A DNA stretch of 64,000 nucleotides from Saccharothrix sp. NRRL B-16348 (lineage in GTDB: Bacteria > Actinomycetota > Actinomycetes > Mycobacteriales > Pseudonocardiaceae): positions 121,811 to 185,810 of the forward strand of contig NZ_LGED01000114.1 in NCBI RefSeq assembly GCF_001280085.1. The letters are read 5' to 3'. The position numbers and the translations under genes were made by a program. Under the pieces are notes generated by a model. The model did no database searches, had not been told where the DNA came from, and saw only the letters and a program-made list of their open reading frames with translations. Shown here piece by piece: positions 48,849 through 57,238 of the stretch. Numbering within the stretch: the stretch's first letter is position 1; each line of letters starts with the position of its first letter.

Positions 48849-49933
48849 CGTCGCCGGCACCCGGCACCGGCGCCCACGCGGTCGAGAAGCCGCGCCGCTC
48901 GGTCGGCCAAGCGGCGATCCTGCTCGGCCTGGGCGTGGCAGTGGTGGTCAGCATCGCCTTGGCGACCTCGCTCGGCCCGGTGAGGGTTCCGCTGCGCGAC
49001 ACCGTGCAAGTGGTGCTCTACAACCTCTCCTCGGAGTGGTTCGCGAAACCCTCCGACCCGGTGTACGCCCAGATCGTGTGGCAGTTCCGGCTGCCTCGGG
49101 CTTTGCTGGGCGCGGTGGTCGGCGCGGGTCTGGCCGCGGTAGGGGTGGTGCTGCAGGCGGTGGTGCGCAACCCGCTGGCGGACCCCTACCTGCTCGGCGT
49201 CTCTTCCGGTGCCTCGTTCGGTGCGGTGCTGGTGCTGGTGGTGGGCTCTGCCTCCGTCGCCGGGCTGGGTCTTTCGTCGGCAGCGTTCGCCGGCGCGCTG
49301 ATCGCGACCTTGTCGGTGTACCTGTTGGCCCAGCGCGCGGGGAGGGTCACGCCGTTCCGGCTGATCCTGGCCGGGGTGTCGTTGGCGTACCTGTTCCAGG
49401 CCCTCTACGGGCTGCTGTTGTTGCGCGCCAACCCTCATGACGTGCAGGGCGTGCTGATCTGGCTGTTCGGCAGCCTCGGGTCCACCGCCTGGAACGACGT
49501 GGGCGTTCCCGCGATCGGTGTGGTGGCGGGCACGCTGTACCTGTTCACCCAGGCGCGGCCGCTGAACTCACTGCTCAGCGGAGAGGAGACAGCGGTCTCG
49601 CTCGGTCTCGACGTCGCCCGGTTCCGGATCCGGATGTTGCTGGTCACCTCCCTGATGGTCGGGGTCATGGTCGCCGTCAGCGGCGCGATCGCGTTCATCG
49701 GCTTGATCATCCCGCACCTGTGCCGGATGCTGGTCGGCTCGGACCACCGCCGGCTGCTGCCGGTCGCGGCGCTGACCGGGGCCGCGTTCCTGGTCCTGAT
49801 GGACCTCGCCGCCCGCACCGTGCTCGCACCGACCGAGCTGCCGCTGTCCATCGTGACCGCGGTGTTCGGGGTGCCGTTCTTCATCTGGCTGCTGCGTCAA
49901 CGCGAGGTAGGGCGGGAGGCGAGGTTCGGATGA
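48845..49933 (+). CDS. FecCD-family ABC transporter permease
   Basis: 362 residues from ATG 48845 in an ATGA overlap. Hallmarks are RLPRALLGAVVGAGLAAVG, QAVVRNPLADPYLLGVSSGASFGA, LSGEETAVSLGLDVAR and FIGLIIPHLCRMLVGSDHRRLLP, all diagnostic of the BtuC/FhuB/FecCD family. It should form a homodimer with the ATPase that follows. Staphylopine loci instead use Opp/Nik-type permeases. Confidence 0.92.
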   Translation: MTSPAPGTGAHAVEKPRRSVGQAAILLGLGVAVVVSIALATSLGPVRVPLRDTVQVVLYNLSSEWFAKPSDPVYAQIVWQFRLPRALLGAVVGAGLAAVGVVLQAVVRNPLADPYLLGVSSGASFGAVLVLVVGSASVAGLGLSSAAFAGALIATLSVYLLAQRAGRVTPFRLILAGVSLAYLFQALYGLLLLRANPHDVQGVLIWLFGSLGSTAWNDVGVPAIGVVAGTLYLFTQARPLNSLLSGEETAVSLGLDVARFRIRMLLVTSLMVGVMVAVSGAIAFIGLIIPHLCRMLVGSDHRRLLPVAALTGAAFLVLMDLAARTVLAPTELPLSIVTAVFGVPFFIWLLRQREVGREARFG

Positions 49934-50799
49934 CGGGAACAGCACACGAGAACGGCGGGTTCGCGCCACCGCGGGTCGCCGTCGAGGGGGTGTCGGTGGC
50001 TCTGGGCGGAACCCCGATCGTGTCCGAGGCGGCGCTGACGGTCGGCGCGGGGGAGATGGTCGGCATCGTGGGCCCGAACGGCAGCGGGAAGTCCACGCTC
50101 CTGCGGGTGATCTACCGCGCGCTGCGCCCGGAAGCTGGACTGGTCCGGGTCGATGGCTCCGACGTGTGGGAGCTGAGCGCTCGCGAGTCCGCGCAGCGCA
50201 CCGCCGTGGTGGTGCAGGAGTCGGGGAGCGACTTCGTCCTCAAGGTCGCCGACGTGGTCGCCATGGGCCGCAACCCGCACAAGGGTCCGCTGGACCGCGA
50301 CACCGAGGAGGACCGCCGGATCTGCGCACAGGCCCTCGCCAGGACCGGCGTTTCCGCGTTGGCGGGGCGTGACTACGACACGCTCTCCGGCGGGGAGAAG
50401 CAGCGGGTGCTGCTGGCCAGGGCGCTGGCCCAGCAGCCGCGGCTGCTGGTGCTCGACGAGCCGACCAACCACCTGGACATCCGCTTCCAGTTGGAGCTGC
50501 TCAACCTCGTCCGCACTCTCGGCGTGTCCACGCTCACGGTCATGCACGACCTCACGCTGGCGGTCGGGCACTGCGACCGCGTCTACGTCCTGCACCGCGG
50601 CCGGGTCGTCGCCGAGGGGCCACCGGCCCAGGTGCTCACCCCGGAGCTGGTCGCGGAGGTCTTCGGCGTCCGGTCGCACCGGTGGGTCGACCCCGACACC
50701 GGGCAGGTTCACCTGGCCTTCTCCCGTCTGACCGACACGACGACCGACAACGACGCCGTCGCGACCGCCGCGGCCGGATCGGGGCAAGGACAGGGATGA
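49930..50799 (+). CDS. FecE/FhuC-type ABC transporter ATP-binding protein
   Basis: 289 residues, ATG in an ATGA overlap. Walker A GPNGSGKS (48-55), signature LSGGEKQRVLLARALAQ, Walker B LLVLDEPTNHLDIRFQ. The motifs and order match siderophore-uptake ATPases. It completes a binding protein, permease and ATPase set of the metallophore importer. Confidence 0.92.
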   Translation: MTGTAHENGGFAPPRVAVEGVSVALGGTPIVSEAALTVGAGEMVGIVGPNGSGKSTLLRVIYRALRPEAGLVRVDGSDVWELSARESAQRTAVVVQESGSDFVLKVADVVAMGRNPHKGPLDRDTEEDRRICAQALARTGVSALAGRDYDTLSGGEKQRVLLARALAQQPRLLVLDEPTNHLDIRFQLELLNLVRTLGVSTLTVMHDLTLAVGHCDRVYVLHRGRVVAEGPPAQVLTPELVAEVFGVRSHRWVDPDTGQVHLAFSRLTDTTTDNDAVATAAAGSGQGQG

Positions 50800-50856
50800 G
50801 GGGCCCGCCCGCCGTGCCGCGCAGGGTGACATCGCAATCCGCAGAGAGGAAAGTCC

Positions 50857-51639
50857 GTGACCACGCTCGACCAGACCAACCCGCGGCTCGACCTGTTCAG
50901 CCGGTGGGACGTCCAGCAGACCGCCTACATCGCCGACCGCGACCGCGTGTACGAGGTGATGTTCGAGGTCCTCACCCACCTGCGACCGGACGAGGACCTC
51001 GTGGTGCTCGACCTGGCCTGCGGCCCCGGCGCGATCAGCAGCCGACTGCTCGACCTGTTGCCCAAGGCGCGGTCGGTGGCCGTCGACGTCGACCCGGTGC
51101 TCCTGGCGATCGGCGAAGGCGCCATGGGCGACATGGACGGCCGCCTCCGGTGGGTCCGAGCCGACCTGCGCGACCCGGACTGGACCGCGGCCCTCGGCGA
51201 CGACGGCGCGGACGGCACCTTCGACGCGGTGCTCTCCAGCACGGCACTGCACTGGCTCGACCCGGCGGTCCTCGTCGCGACCTACCGTCGCGCGTTCCAA
51301 CTCCTGCGCCCCGAAGGGGTTCTGCTCAACGCCGACTACCTGCCGCACCCTCCCGGGAGCAGGCTGCGCGCTGCGTGCGACGCCATCGCGCTCGACCGGC
51401 GCAACCACGCGCTGGCCGGCGGTGCGGAGTCCTGGGAGACGTGGTGGGAGGCCGTGGAGGCCGAACCGGAGTTGGCCGACACGCTCGCCCGGCGCGCGAA
51501 GCTGTGGCCTGAAGGCGCGCGGGACTGGACGGGGGCCTCGCACCGGTTCAACGAGGCCGCCCTGCTCGACGCCGGGTTCGCGGAGGCGGGCGTCGTCTGG
51601 CAGGACCTCCAGGAACGCATCATCGTCGGACTCCGGTAA
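50857..51639 (+). CDS. Class I SAM-dependent methyltransferase
   Basis: 260 residues from a GTG preceded by gagaggaaagtcc, 57 bases after the ATPase. Motif I is VVLDLACGPG (52-58) and the acidic motif II is SVAVDVDP; the fold is a standard class I methyltransferase. Its place at the end of the importer operon suggests methylation of the metallophore, which the characterised opines lack. An unrelated small-molecule methyltransferase is possible because it is the last gene and less tightly coupled. Confidence 0.8.
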   Translation: MTTLDQTNPRLDLFSRWDVQQTAYIADRDRVYEVMFEVLTHLRPDEDLVVLDLACGPGAISSRLLDLLPKARSVAVDVDPVLLAIGEGAMGDMDGRLRWVRADLRDPDWTAALGDDGADGTFDAVLSSTALHWLDPAVLVATYRRAFQLLRPEGVLLNADYLPHPPGSRLRAACDAIALDRRNHALAGGAESWETWWEAVEAEPELADTLARRAKLWPEGARDWTGASHRFNEAALLDAGFAEAGVVWQDLQERIIVGLR

Positions 51640-51856
51640 AGCGACGTGCTGCTCGCCCGCATAGTGAACGGCAGGTCAAGAACGGCCGGTCGGGTCGACG
51701 AAGGCACCCTGCCCGTGCCGCTCAGGACGATCGTGTCGACGAGGCTTGGCATGCACCGATTCGCCCGACCGTAGTAGCGCGGAAATGGGTGGCGGAGATC
51801 GGCTGTATTTGGCAGAAAGTCGCCACAGTCGGTTCCGTGCTGGTCGGAGTTTTGTA

Positions 51857-51884
51857 TTGACTCCGCCGTAAGGGTCGTTAGCCT
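51857..51884 (+). promoter_or_regulatory. Candidate promoter of the His-rich secreted protein gene
   Basis: -35 TTGACT (51857-51862), 16-base spacer, -10 TAGCCT (51879-51884), 50 bases before the start. The rest of the 294-base gap (51640-51933) shows no gene. Confidence 0.45.
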
Positions 51885-51933
51885 TCCCTCTACCGCCGCC
51901 GCAGGAGCGTCCGTCGATTCGAGAGGACCGACC

Positions 51934-52806
51934 GTGCGCAAGCTACGCGTTGCCGACGTTGTCGTCGCCGGCCTGACCGCGGTGATCCTCGTGGTGGGGG
52001 CGTTCGTCGTGTTCGGCCAGGACGCTGTGCCGACGCACCAGAATCACGTGGCGGCCACCGTGACGAGCGCCGCGTCGGGAGCGGGGCGGACCGACTCGTC
52101 CGACGGGTACCGGCTCGAGCCGGTCGAGGTGCCTGATCGGCGTGGTGCGGACCTGCCGGTCGCGTTTCGGATCATCGGTCCCGACCAGCGGCCTGCTACC
52201 GGATTCCAGCTCAACATGACCAAGCAGCTGCACTTCTTCGTCGTTCGTGACGACCTCAGCGTGTACCTGCACGTGCACCCCGAGCCGGACGGCGACATCT
52301 GGCGCACCGCGGTCTCACTGCCCGGCGACGGCAATTACCGCATGTACGCCGAGTTCATCCCACCCAGCACGGCCAGGCACCCCGAGCCGGTCGTGCTCGG
52401 CGCGCCGTTCGAGATCCCCGGTGACGCGACGAAGGCATCGCTGCCCACGCCGAGCACGGAGACCACCACCGAGTCCGGCTATCGGGTCGCGGTGCAAGGA
52501 GGTCTCACCCTTCCACCGAGTGCCCCGGCGAAGATCCGGCTGGCCATCAGCGAGCCCGGGGGCGCCCGGGTGGAGTCGCTGGAACCCCACCTGGGTGCAT
52601 ACGGGCACATCACCGCGTTCCACACCGAGCAGCTGTCCACCACACACCTGCACCCGGTGGAGATGGTCGGAATCCCGGTCCTGCAAGGCACGCTGACCTT
52701 CGACGTGTGGTTCCCCAAGGTCGGCGCGCACCGCCTGTTCCTGGAGTTCCGGCACAACGGGCAGTTGCACACCGCCGCACTCACGTTCACCGTCACGGAC
52801 GTCTGA
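51934..52806 (+). CDS. Membrane-anchored extracytoplasmic protein with His-rich putative metal sites
   Basis: 290 residues from a GTG. One N-terminal membrane segment (VADVVVAGLTAVILVVGAFVVF) is followed by an all-beta extracytoplasmic part. Histidines cluster in QLHFFVVRDDLSVYLHVHPE, LGAYGHITAFHTEQ, THLHPVEM and HRLFLEFRHNGQLHT. The LEPHLGAYGH and LHVHPE elements recur in bacterial proteins linked to copper or other metal handling. It sits just after the metallophore operon but has its own promoter, so a functional link is only suggestive. Confidence 0.65.
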   Translation: MRKLRVADVVVAGLTAVILVVGAFVVFGQDAVPTHQNHVAATVTSAASGAGRTDSSDGYRLEPVEVPDRRGADLPVAFRIIGPDQRPATGFQLNMTKQLHFFVVRDDLSVYLHVHPEPDGDIWRTAVSLPGDGNYRMYAEFIPPSTARHPEPVVLGAPFEIPGDATKASLPTPSTETTTESGYRVAVQGGLTLPPSAPAKIRLAISEPGGARVESLEPHLGAYGHITAFHTEQLSTTHLHPVEMVGIPVLQGTLTFDVWFPKVGAHRLFLEFRHNGQLHTAALTFTVTDV

Positions 52807-52849
52807 CGCGAAGCGGCGATGTCATGTGCGGCTACGTTCCTCCGGACCC

Positions 52850-52875
52850 CACATGGGGATGGCTATCTCCATGTG
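52850..52875. terminator. Bidirectional hairpin between convergent genes
   Basis: 11-bp stem, 52850-52860 (CACATGGGGAT) with 52865-52875 (ATCTCCATGTG), one G-U/T-G wobble and a 4-base loop. It fills the 71-base gap between the forward gene ending at 52806 and the reverse gene ending at 52878. Confidence 0.65.
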
Positions 52876-52877
52876 CT

Positions 52878-53309
52878 TCAGGTCGCGTACTGCGGGCGCC
52901 CGGCCGGCCGGTAGACCTGGAGCGTGATGCCCTTCGGGAAGGCTCGCGAATCGACCAGGTCGAGCGCCAGGTCCGGGCCGGTGTCGGGGAACAGTCGCGC
53001 GCCCTGGCCGACGATCACCGGGCAGACGAGCACGTTCATCTCGTCGACGAGGTCGTGCTCGAGCAGCCACCGGGTCAGGGCGCCGCTGCCGTGCACCTGC
53101 AGCTCCCTTCCCGGCTTGGCCTTCAGCTCGCCGATCGCGGTCGCGAGGTCACCGGGGAGGACGGTCGTGTCCGACCACTTCGGATCGGTGAGCGTGGTCG
53201 ATGCCACGTACTTGGGCTTGGTGTTCAAGGCGCCGACGATGGGGTTCTCCAAGTCCTCCCGCACGCCCCAGTAGCCGGCGAAGAGGTCGTAGGTCCGTCG
53301 GCCGAACAC
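52878..53309 (-). pseudogene. RibD/dihydrofolate-reductase-like protein, 5' truncated
   Basis: 143 codons remain from GTG 53309. The family patterns FGRRTYDLFAGYWG, KYVASTTL, LQVHGSGALTRWLLEHDLVDEMNVLVCPVIVGQGARLF and the C-terminal strand are clear. The family normally has about 40 more N-terminal residues (the VSLDGV strand). Upstream the frame stays open only to GDDDDPTAGGRPRLFNEV and then meets a TAG, so the N terminus was lost at the border with the flavoprotein gene. A short active form seems unlikely. Confidence 0.65.
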
Positions 53310-53373
53310 CTCGTTGAACAGGCGCGGGCGTCCGCCGGCGGTCGGGTCATCGTCGTCGCCCTATTGGGTTCGG

Positions 53374-54771
53374 TCACGGTGCGGACGGCGAGATCGCCTG
53401 GTGGAACCGGAAGAAGCCGTCCGGGTCGTACCGGGCCTTGACGTGTTGCAGGCGGGCGTAGTTGGGCCCGTGGTAAGCGTGGGACCAGTCGGCCAGGTCG
53501 GGGTCGGGGAAGTTGGGGTACACGCCGCCGGATCCCCACCGGTGCACCGACGCGTGCGAGCGGGCCAGCCACTGCCGGGCGGCGTCGCGCTCGCCGACCG
53601 GCGCGTGGAGGTCCACCGTGGCAGAGTGCTTGAGCAGGAACATCGCGTCGCGGTGGGCGAAGGCCGTGGCGTGGACCGGGACGCGGTTGTAGGCGCCACC
53701 CCACGGCGTGAAGTCCAGCTCCCGAGCCTGGCCCGGCACCCGCTCGCCGGTGAGCCGGCCGACCAACGCGGTGATCGCCTCCTCGGGTAGGTCCCGGTTG
53801 AAGAACTCGGACTTGCTGAGCGTGTGAACGGGCCGGCGCGGCGCTGCGGTCGACTCGTCGCCGGCACCGGCCAGGTACCGCTTCGTGTCGTGGAACGGCA
53901 GGTGCCTGGTGGCTGCGGACAACGGCTCGGCGCCGGCCTTCGCGGCGAACTCGCCGAGCAACTCCGCGGTGGCCGGCTCGCCGTCGAGCATCGCACCGAA
54001 CAGGGTGAGCACCGGTGGCCGCTCGACGTCGGCGTCGACGGTGACCAGCAGGCTGGCAGCCAGCTCGTCGGGTCCGGCCGGCGCCCAGGTCTGCCAGGCC
54101 CCGATCACCTTCACCGCGTCGGCAGGCCGCCAGGTGAGACGGAAACTCGTGGCCGGCGGTGCGGGACCGGTGCGGAACGTCAGGGACGTGACCACGCCGA
54201 ACTGGCCACCACCGGCGCCCCGCAGCGCCCAGAACAGGTCGGCATCGTGGTGCTCGTCGCAGTCGACCGTCCGGCCGTCTGCCACCACCACCCTCGCGGA
54301 GCGAAGGTTGTCGCAGGTCAACCCGCGGCTGCGGCCGAGGAGTCCGAGCCCTCCGCCGAGGGTGAGGCCGGCGATGCCGACCGTCGGGCCGCACCCGGCG
54401 GGCACCGTCAGGGCGTGCTCCGCCAGCGACGCGTAGATCTCCCCGAGCCGTGCCCCGGCCCCCACGGTCACCGCATCGCCGCGGACCGACATCGACCGCA
54501 TCGGCGACACGTCGATGACGATCCCCCCGGTGGACGACCGCCCTCCGAAACAATGCCCGCCGCTGCGGGCCGCACAGACCAGCCCATGCCGGAGCGCCAG
54601 CGCGACGACCTCGGCGACGTCACCGGCGGACGTGCAGCGCACCACCGCCAGCGGTCGCACGTCGGGAAGTAGCGGGGCGGCCGGCCTGCGGGCGAGTTCG
54701 TAGCCGGGCGCGCCGGGAAGCACGACCTCTCCCGCGATCGCGCCCCGCAACGTGTCCCAGTCAACCGACAT
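53374..54771 (-). CDS. BBE-type FAD-linked oxidase
   Basis: 465 residues. The PCMH-type FAD domain has His73 in ARSGGHCFGG (expected 8-alpha-histidyl link) and Cys127 in PAGCGPTVGIAG (expected second covalent link), then LTLGGGLGLLGRSRGLTCDNL. A substrate domain and a C-terminal berberine-bridge segment (HGPNYARLQHVKARYDPDGFFRFHQ) follow. Such enzymes oxidise sugars, alkaloids or peptide intermediates. The AraC-type gene nine bases upstream on the same strand is probably its regulator and co-transcribed. Confidence 0.9.
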   Translation of the reverse strand: MSVDWDTLRGAIAGEVVLPGAPGYELARRPAAPLLPDVRPLAVVRCTSAGDVAEVVALALRHGLVCAARSGGHCFGGRSSTGGIVIDVSPMRSMSVRGDAVTVGAGARLGEIYASLAEHALTVPAGCGPTVGIAGLTLGGGLGLLGRSRGLTCDNLRSARVVVADGRTVDCDEHHDADLFWALRGAGGGQFGVVTSLTFRTGPAPPATSFRLTWRPADAVKVIGAWQTWAPAGPDELAASLLVTVDADVERPPVLTLFGAMLDGEPATAELLGEFAAKAGAEPLSAATRHLPFHDTKRYLAGAGDESTAAPRRPVHTLSKSEFFNRDLPEEAITALVGRLTGERVPGQARELDFTPWGGAYNRVPVHATAFAHRDAMFLLKHSATVDLHAPVGERDAARQWLARSHASVHRWGSGGVYPNFPDPDLADWSHAYHGPNYARLQHVKARYDPDGFFRFHQAISPSAP

Positions 54772-54780
54772 GCGCCGACG

Positions 54781-55677
54781 CTACGGCCGGCCGGAGCCAC
54801 CGTTCTTGAACAAAACGGCCGGCCCGAGCAGCGGTGCGAACGACACCTCGTGGTCGTGCCCACACCCGCAGGACCGCTCCACCTCGCCCAGGAACACCCG
54901 CGGCGTGACACCGGTCAGCCGCACGCACTCCCGGGTCAGGTGGGCCTGGTCGGCGTAGCCCGCGTCGGCGGCCAGCCGGGCCAGGCCCTCCTCCGTCGGG
55001 CCGCGACCCTGCGCCAACGCGTACTGGGCCTGCGCGAGGAAACCCTGGAACCGCAGTGTCCGGTGCAACGTCTTGGGCCCTACCCCGATCGTGGACCGGC
55101 ACAGGCGGCGGAAGCTGCGCTCGGACACACCCAGTGACGACCACAGCGAGCGGAGGTCCGGCGTCCGCCCGGGCAACAGCCGTCGCACCGCCTCCACCAC
55201 CAACGGGTCCACACCGGTCGCACCGGCCGCCCGCCCGCGAACCAGCTCCTGAACGGCGGCCGCCGCGTCACCCGGATCCGCCGCCTCCGCCGCGCGCTCA
55301 CCCGCCCGGACCGCCGCGCTGCCCCACACCGCTGCGGCGTCCACCGTCACATCCACGAACTCCGACGCCGGCGCGCCGAGCAGGGCACCGGCCGCGCCGG
55401 GCCGCAAACGGAGGCCGACGACGGTGCTTCCCGGTTCCAGCGTCTCGACCCGCGGCCCGGTCAGCGGCCCGACGATGTACGGCGCCGAGCCCACCCGGCA
55501 CACGAGCTCCGCACTGCCGCTGGGGACACTGCGGTGGACGTACGCAGCCGCCCCGGGCAGCACGCGCTGCACCCACACCGAGGCGACGAACCCGGCCAGC
55601 GCGGTGACCGGCGGCCGCTCCCGAAAGAACTGCACCGCCGGCGGCGGATCTGCCACCCGACCCGATCGGATCATCAC
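54781..55677 (-). CDS. AraC-family transcriptional regulator
   Basis: 298 residues. An N-terminal ligand-type domain (LAGFVASVWVQRV, VPSGSAELVCRV) is followed by a C-terminal double helix-turn-helix: DLRSLWSSLGVSERSFRRLCRSTIGVGPKTLHRTLRFQ and LARLAADAGYADQAHLTRECVRLTGVTPRVFL. It lies directly before the BBE-type gene. The C-terminal GCGHDHEVS tail could bind metal but this is speculative. Confidence 0.88.
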   Translation of the reverse strand: MMIRSGRVADPPPAVQFFRERPPVTALAGFVASVWVQRVLPGAAAYVHRSVPSGSAELVCRVGSAPYIVGPLTGPRVETLEPGSTVVGLRLRPGAAGALLGAPASEFVDVTVDAAAVWGSAAVRAGERAAEAADPGDAAAAVQELVRGRAAGATGVDPLVVEAVRRLLPGRTPDLRSLWSSLGVSERSFRRLCRSTIGVGPKTLHRTLRFQGFLAQAQYALAQGRGPTEEGLARLAADAGYADQAHLTRECVRLTGVTPRVFLGEVERSCGCGHDHEVSFAPLLGPAVLFKNGGSGRP

Positions 55678-55864
55678 CGGATTATCGCAAACCCGGCGCG
55701 GCGTCGGAGCGCAGTCCGCACCGGTCGAGGGCTGTGGGGTTCAGCTGCGGGCCTGGTCGGGTCCGCATCCGTGTCCGGGAAGGCGTCGGACACCGCCGGC
55801 CGGCCAGAGGATCGCCGTGCGGAGCCGGCGATGACGTTCGTGCAGGCGGATACGGAACGGGGCG

Positions 55865-57157
55865 ATGATCGTGGCACGAGTTGGATGGAGCGCGGCAATG
55901 GCGGCAATGCTGCTGACCGTGGGGGTCGTGACCGGCGTGTCGACCGCGGCCGGTCGCGCGGGGCCCGGCGGGGACAACCCCGGCGGCCATGGTGACGTAT
56001 TCCGGACGCAGATGAGGTTGATCGTCGCAGCGGACCTGATCAGAGGCGCGGGAGGGGACGGCTTCGCGGGTATCTCGGTGTCGGCGGAGAGTCGCGAGTT
56101 GGCGCTGTACTGGAAGGGCACGCTGCCCTCCGGGGTTGCCCTCGCGGTCGACCGGGCCCGGCGAGACGTGGGCGTCCGGGTGTTGCCGGCCGCGCACTCG
56201 GAGCGGGAACTGCTCGCCGTCGCCGAGCGGTTGGCGGCCGAGCCGGGCGTCACCAGCGTCGCCCCGAAGGTCGACGGCAGCGGCGTGACCCTCGGGTACG
56301 CCGGTGACGCGGCGGTGGCCCGATCCCGGTCGGCGATCCACGACGTCGGGGTGGCGGTCGACGTCCGGCACGGGGAGTACGCACGCCTGACCGACCAGGT
56401 GCTCCCTCCGTGGACCTGCATGCCGGTGCTGCGGTACAGCCGGCAGTCCGACTGGTGCCCGCACAGCGGCGGGGCGACGTTCACCTACACCACGGGGGAG
56501 GGGGCCTTCCGGTGCACCACCGGTTGGCCGGTCAAGCAGACCAGCCAGGTGTCGGGCCACGTGTGGAGGTGGCAGCTCACCGCCGGGCACTGCGGCAGCA
56601 ACGGGATGACCGTGAACAACGGGGTCGGCGCCCGGATGGGCACGGTCGAGGGCGACGACGACACCCGTGACACCATGCTCATCAGCACCGAGTCGATGTC
56701 CGCGATGTACGTCGGCGGGTGGAACTCCTCGACGTTCAAGCCGGTCCGGATGCCGATCGGCAACTACCGCGACACCCTGGTGTGCACCTCGGGCGCGGTG
56801 AGCGGCCAGCACTGCGACCTGAGGATCGACGCGGTGAACGTGCGGATCAACGTGGAGGACCACGGTCGGATCTACAGCGTGTTCCCGATGGTCAGCGCGT
56901 GGAGCACCACCGGATCGACGGCGGTGGCCGGTGGCGACAGCGGCGGCCCGGTGGCGGCGCAGGACTCCGCGAGCTCTTACGGCGGCATGGTGTACGTGTA
57001 CGCCGCCGGCACGATCAGCGCCGGCGACAGCACGGTCCCTTGCCCGCCCAACAGCGTCGCGCAGACGACGACCTGTTACCAGCACGTGTACTACGCGCCG
57101 TTGCAGGAGTCGCTGGCCCGCTACAACGTCACCCTTATGACGGAGACGGGGCGGTAG
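55865..57157 (+). CDS. Secreted S1-family serine protease
   Basis: 430 residues. Signal peptide (AAMAAMLLTVGVVTGVSTAAG), a pro-region of about 150 residues (SVSAESRELALYWKG, then AVAERLAAEPGVTSVAPKV), and a chymotrypsin-like domain with the triad His242 (TAGHCG), Asp269 (DDTRDTMLI) and Ser359 (AGGDSGGPV). The propeptide style resembles streptogrisin/alpha-lytic-type zymogens. Conserved cysteines around WTCMPVLR and YSRQSDWCPH suggest disulfides. Exported and probably self-activated. Confidence 0.88.
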   Translation: MIVARVGWSAAMAAMLLTVGVVTGVSTAAGRAGPGGDNPGGHGDVFRTQMRLIVAADLIRGAGGDGFAGISVSAESRELALYWKGTLPSGVALAVDRARRDVGVRVLPAAHSERELLAVAERLAAEPGVTSVAPKVDGSGVTLGYAGDAAVARSRSAIHDVGVAVDVRHGEYARLTDQVLPPWTCMPVLRYSRQSDWCPHSGGATFTYTTGEGAFRCTTGWPVKQTSQVSGHVWRWQLTAGHCGSNGMTVNNGVGARMGTVEGDDDTRDTMLISTESMSAMYVGGWNSSTFKPVRMPIGNYRDTLVCTSGAVSGQHCDLRIDAVNVRINVEDHGRIYSVFPMVSAWSTTGSTAVAGGDSGGPVAAQDSASSYGGMVYVYAAGTISAGDSTVPCPPNSVAQTTTCYQHVYYAPLQESLARYNVTLMTETGR

Positions 57158-57174
57158 CGGACGATTCGCACCGA

Positions 57175-57201
57175 GGGGCCGGTCGCCGTCGGACCGGCCC
57201 C
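57175..57201. terminator. 10-bp hairpin between the protease and hydrolase genes
   Basis: Perfect arms GGGGCCGGTC (57175-57184) and GACCGGCCCC (57192-57201) with a 7-base loop, 18 bases past the protease stop and ahead of the convergent hydrolase end. Confidence 0.75.
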
Positions 57202-57238
57202 GTTCGCCTCTGTGTTCGTCGATCTCTTTCGACAGTGC

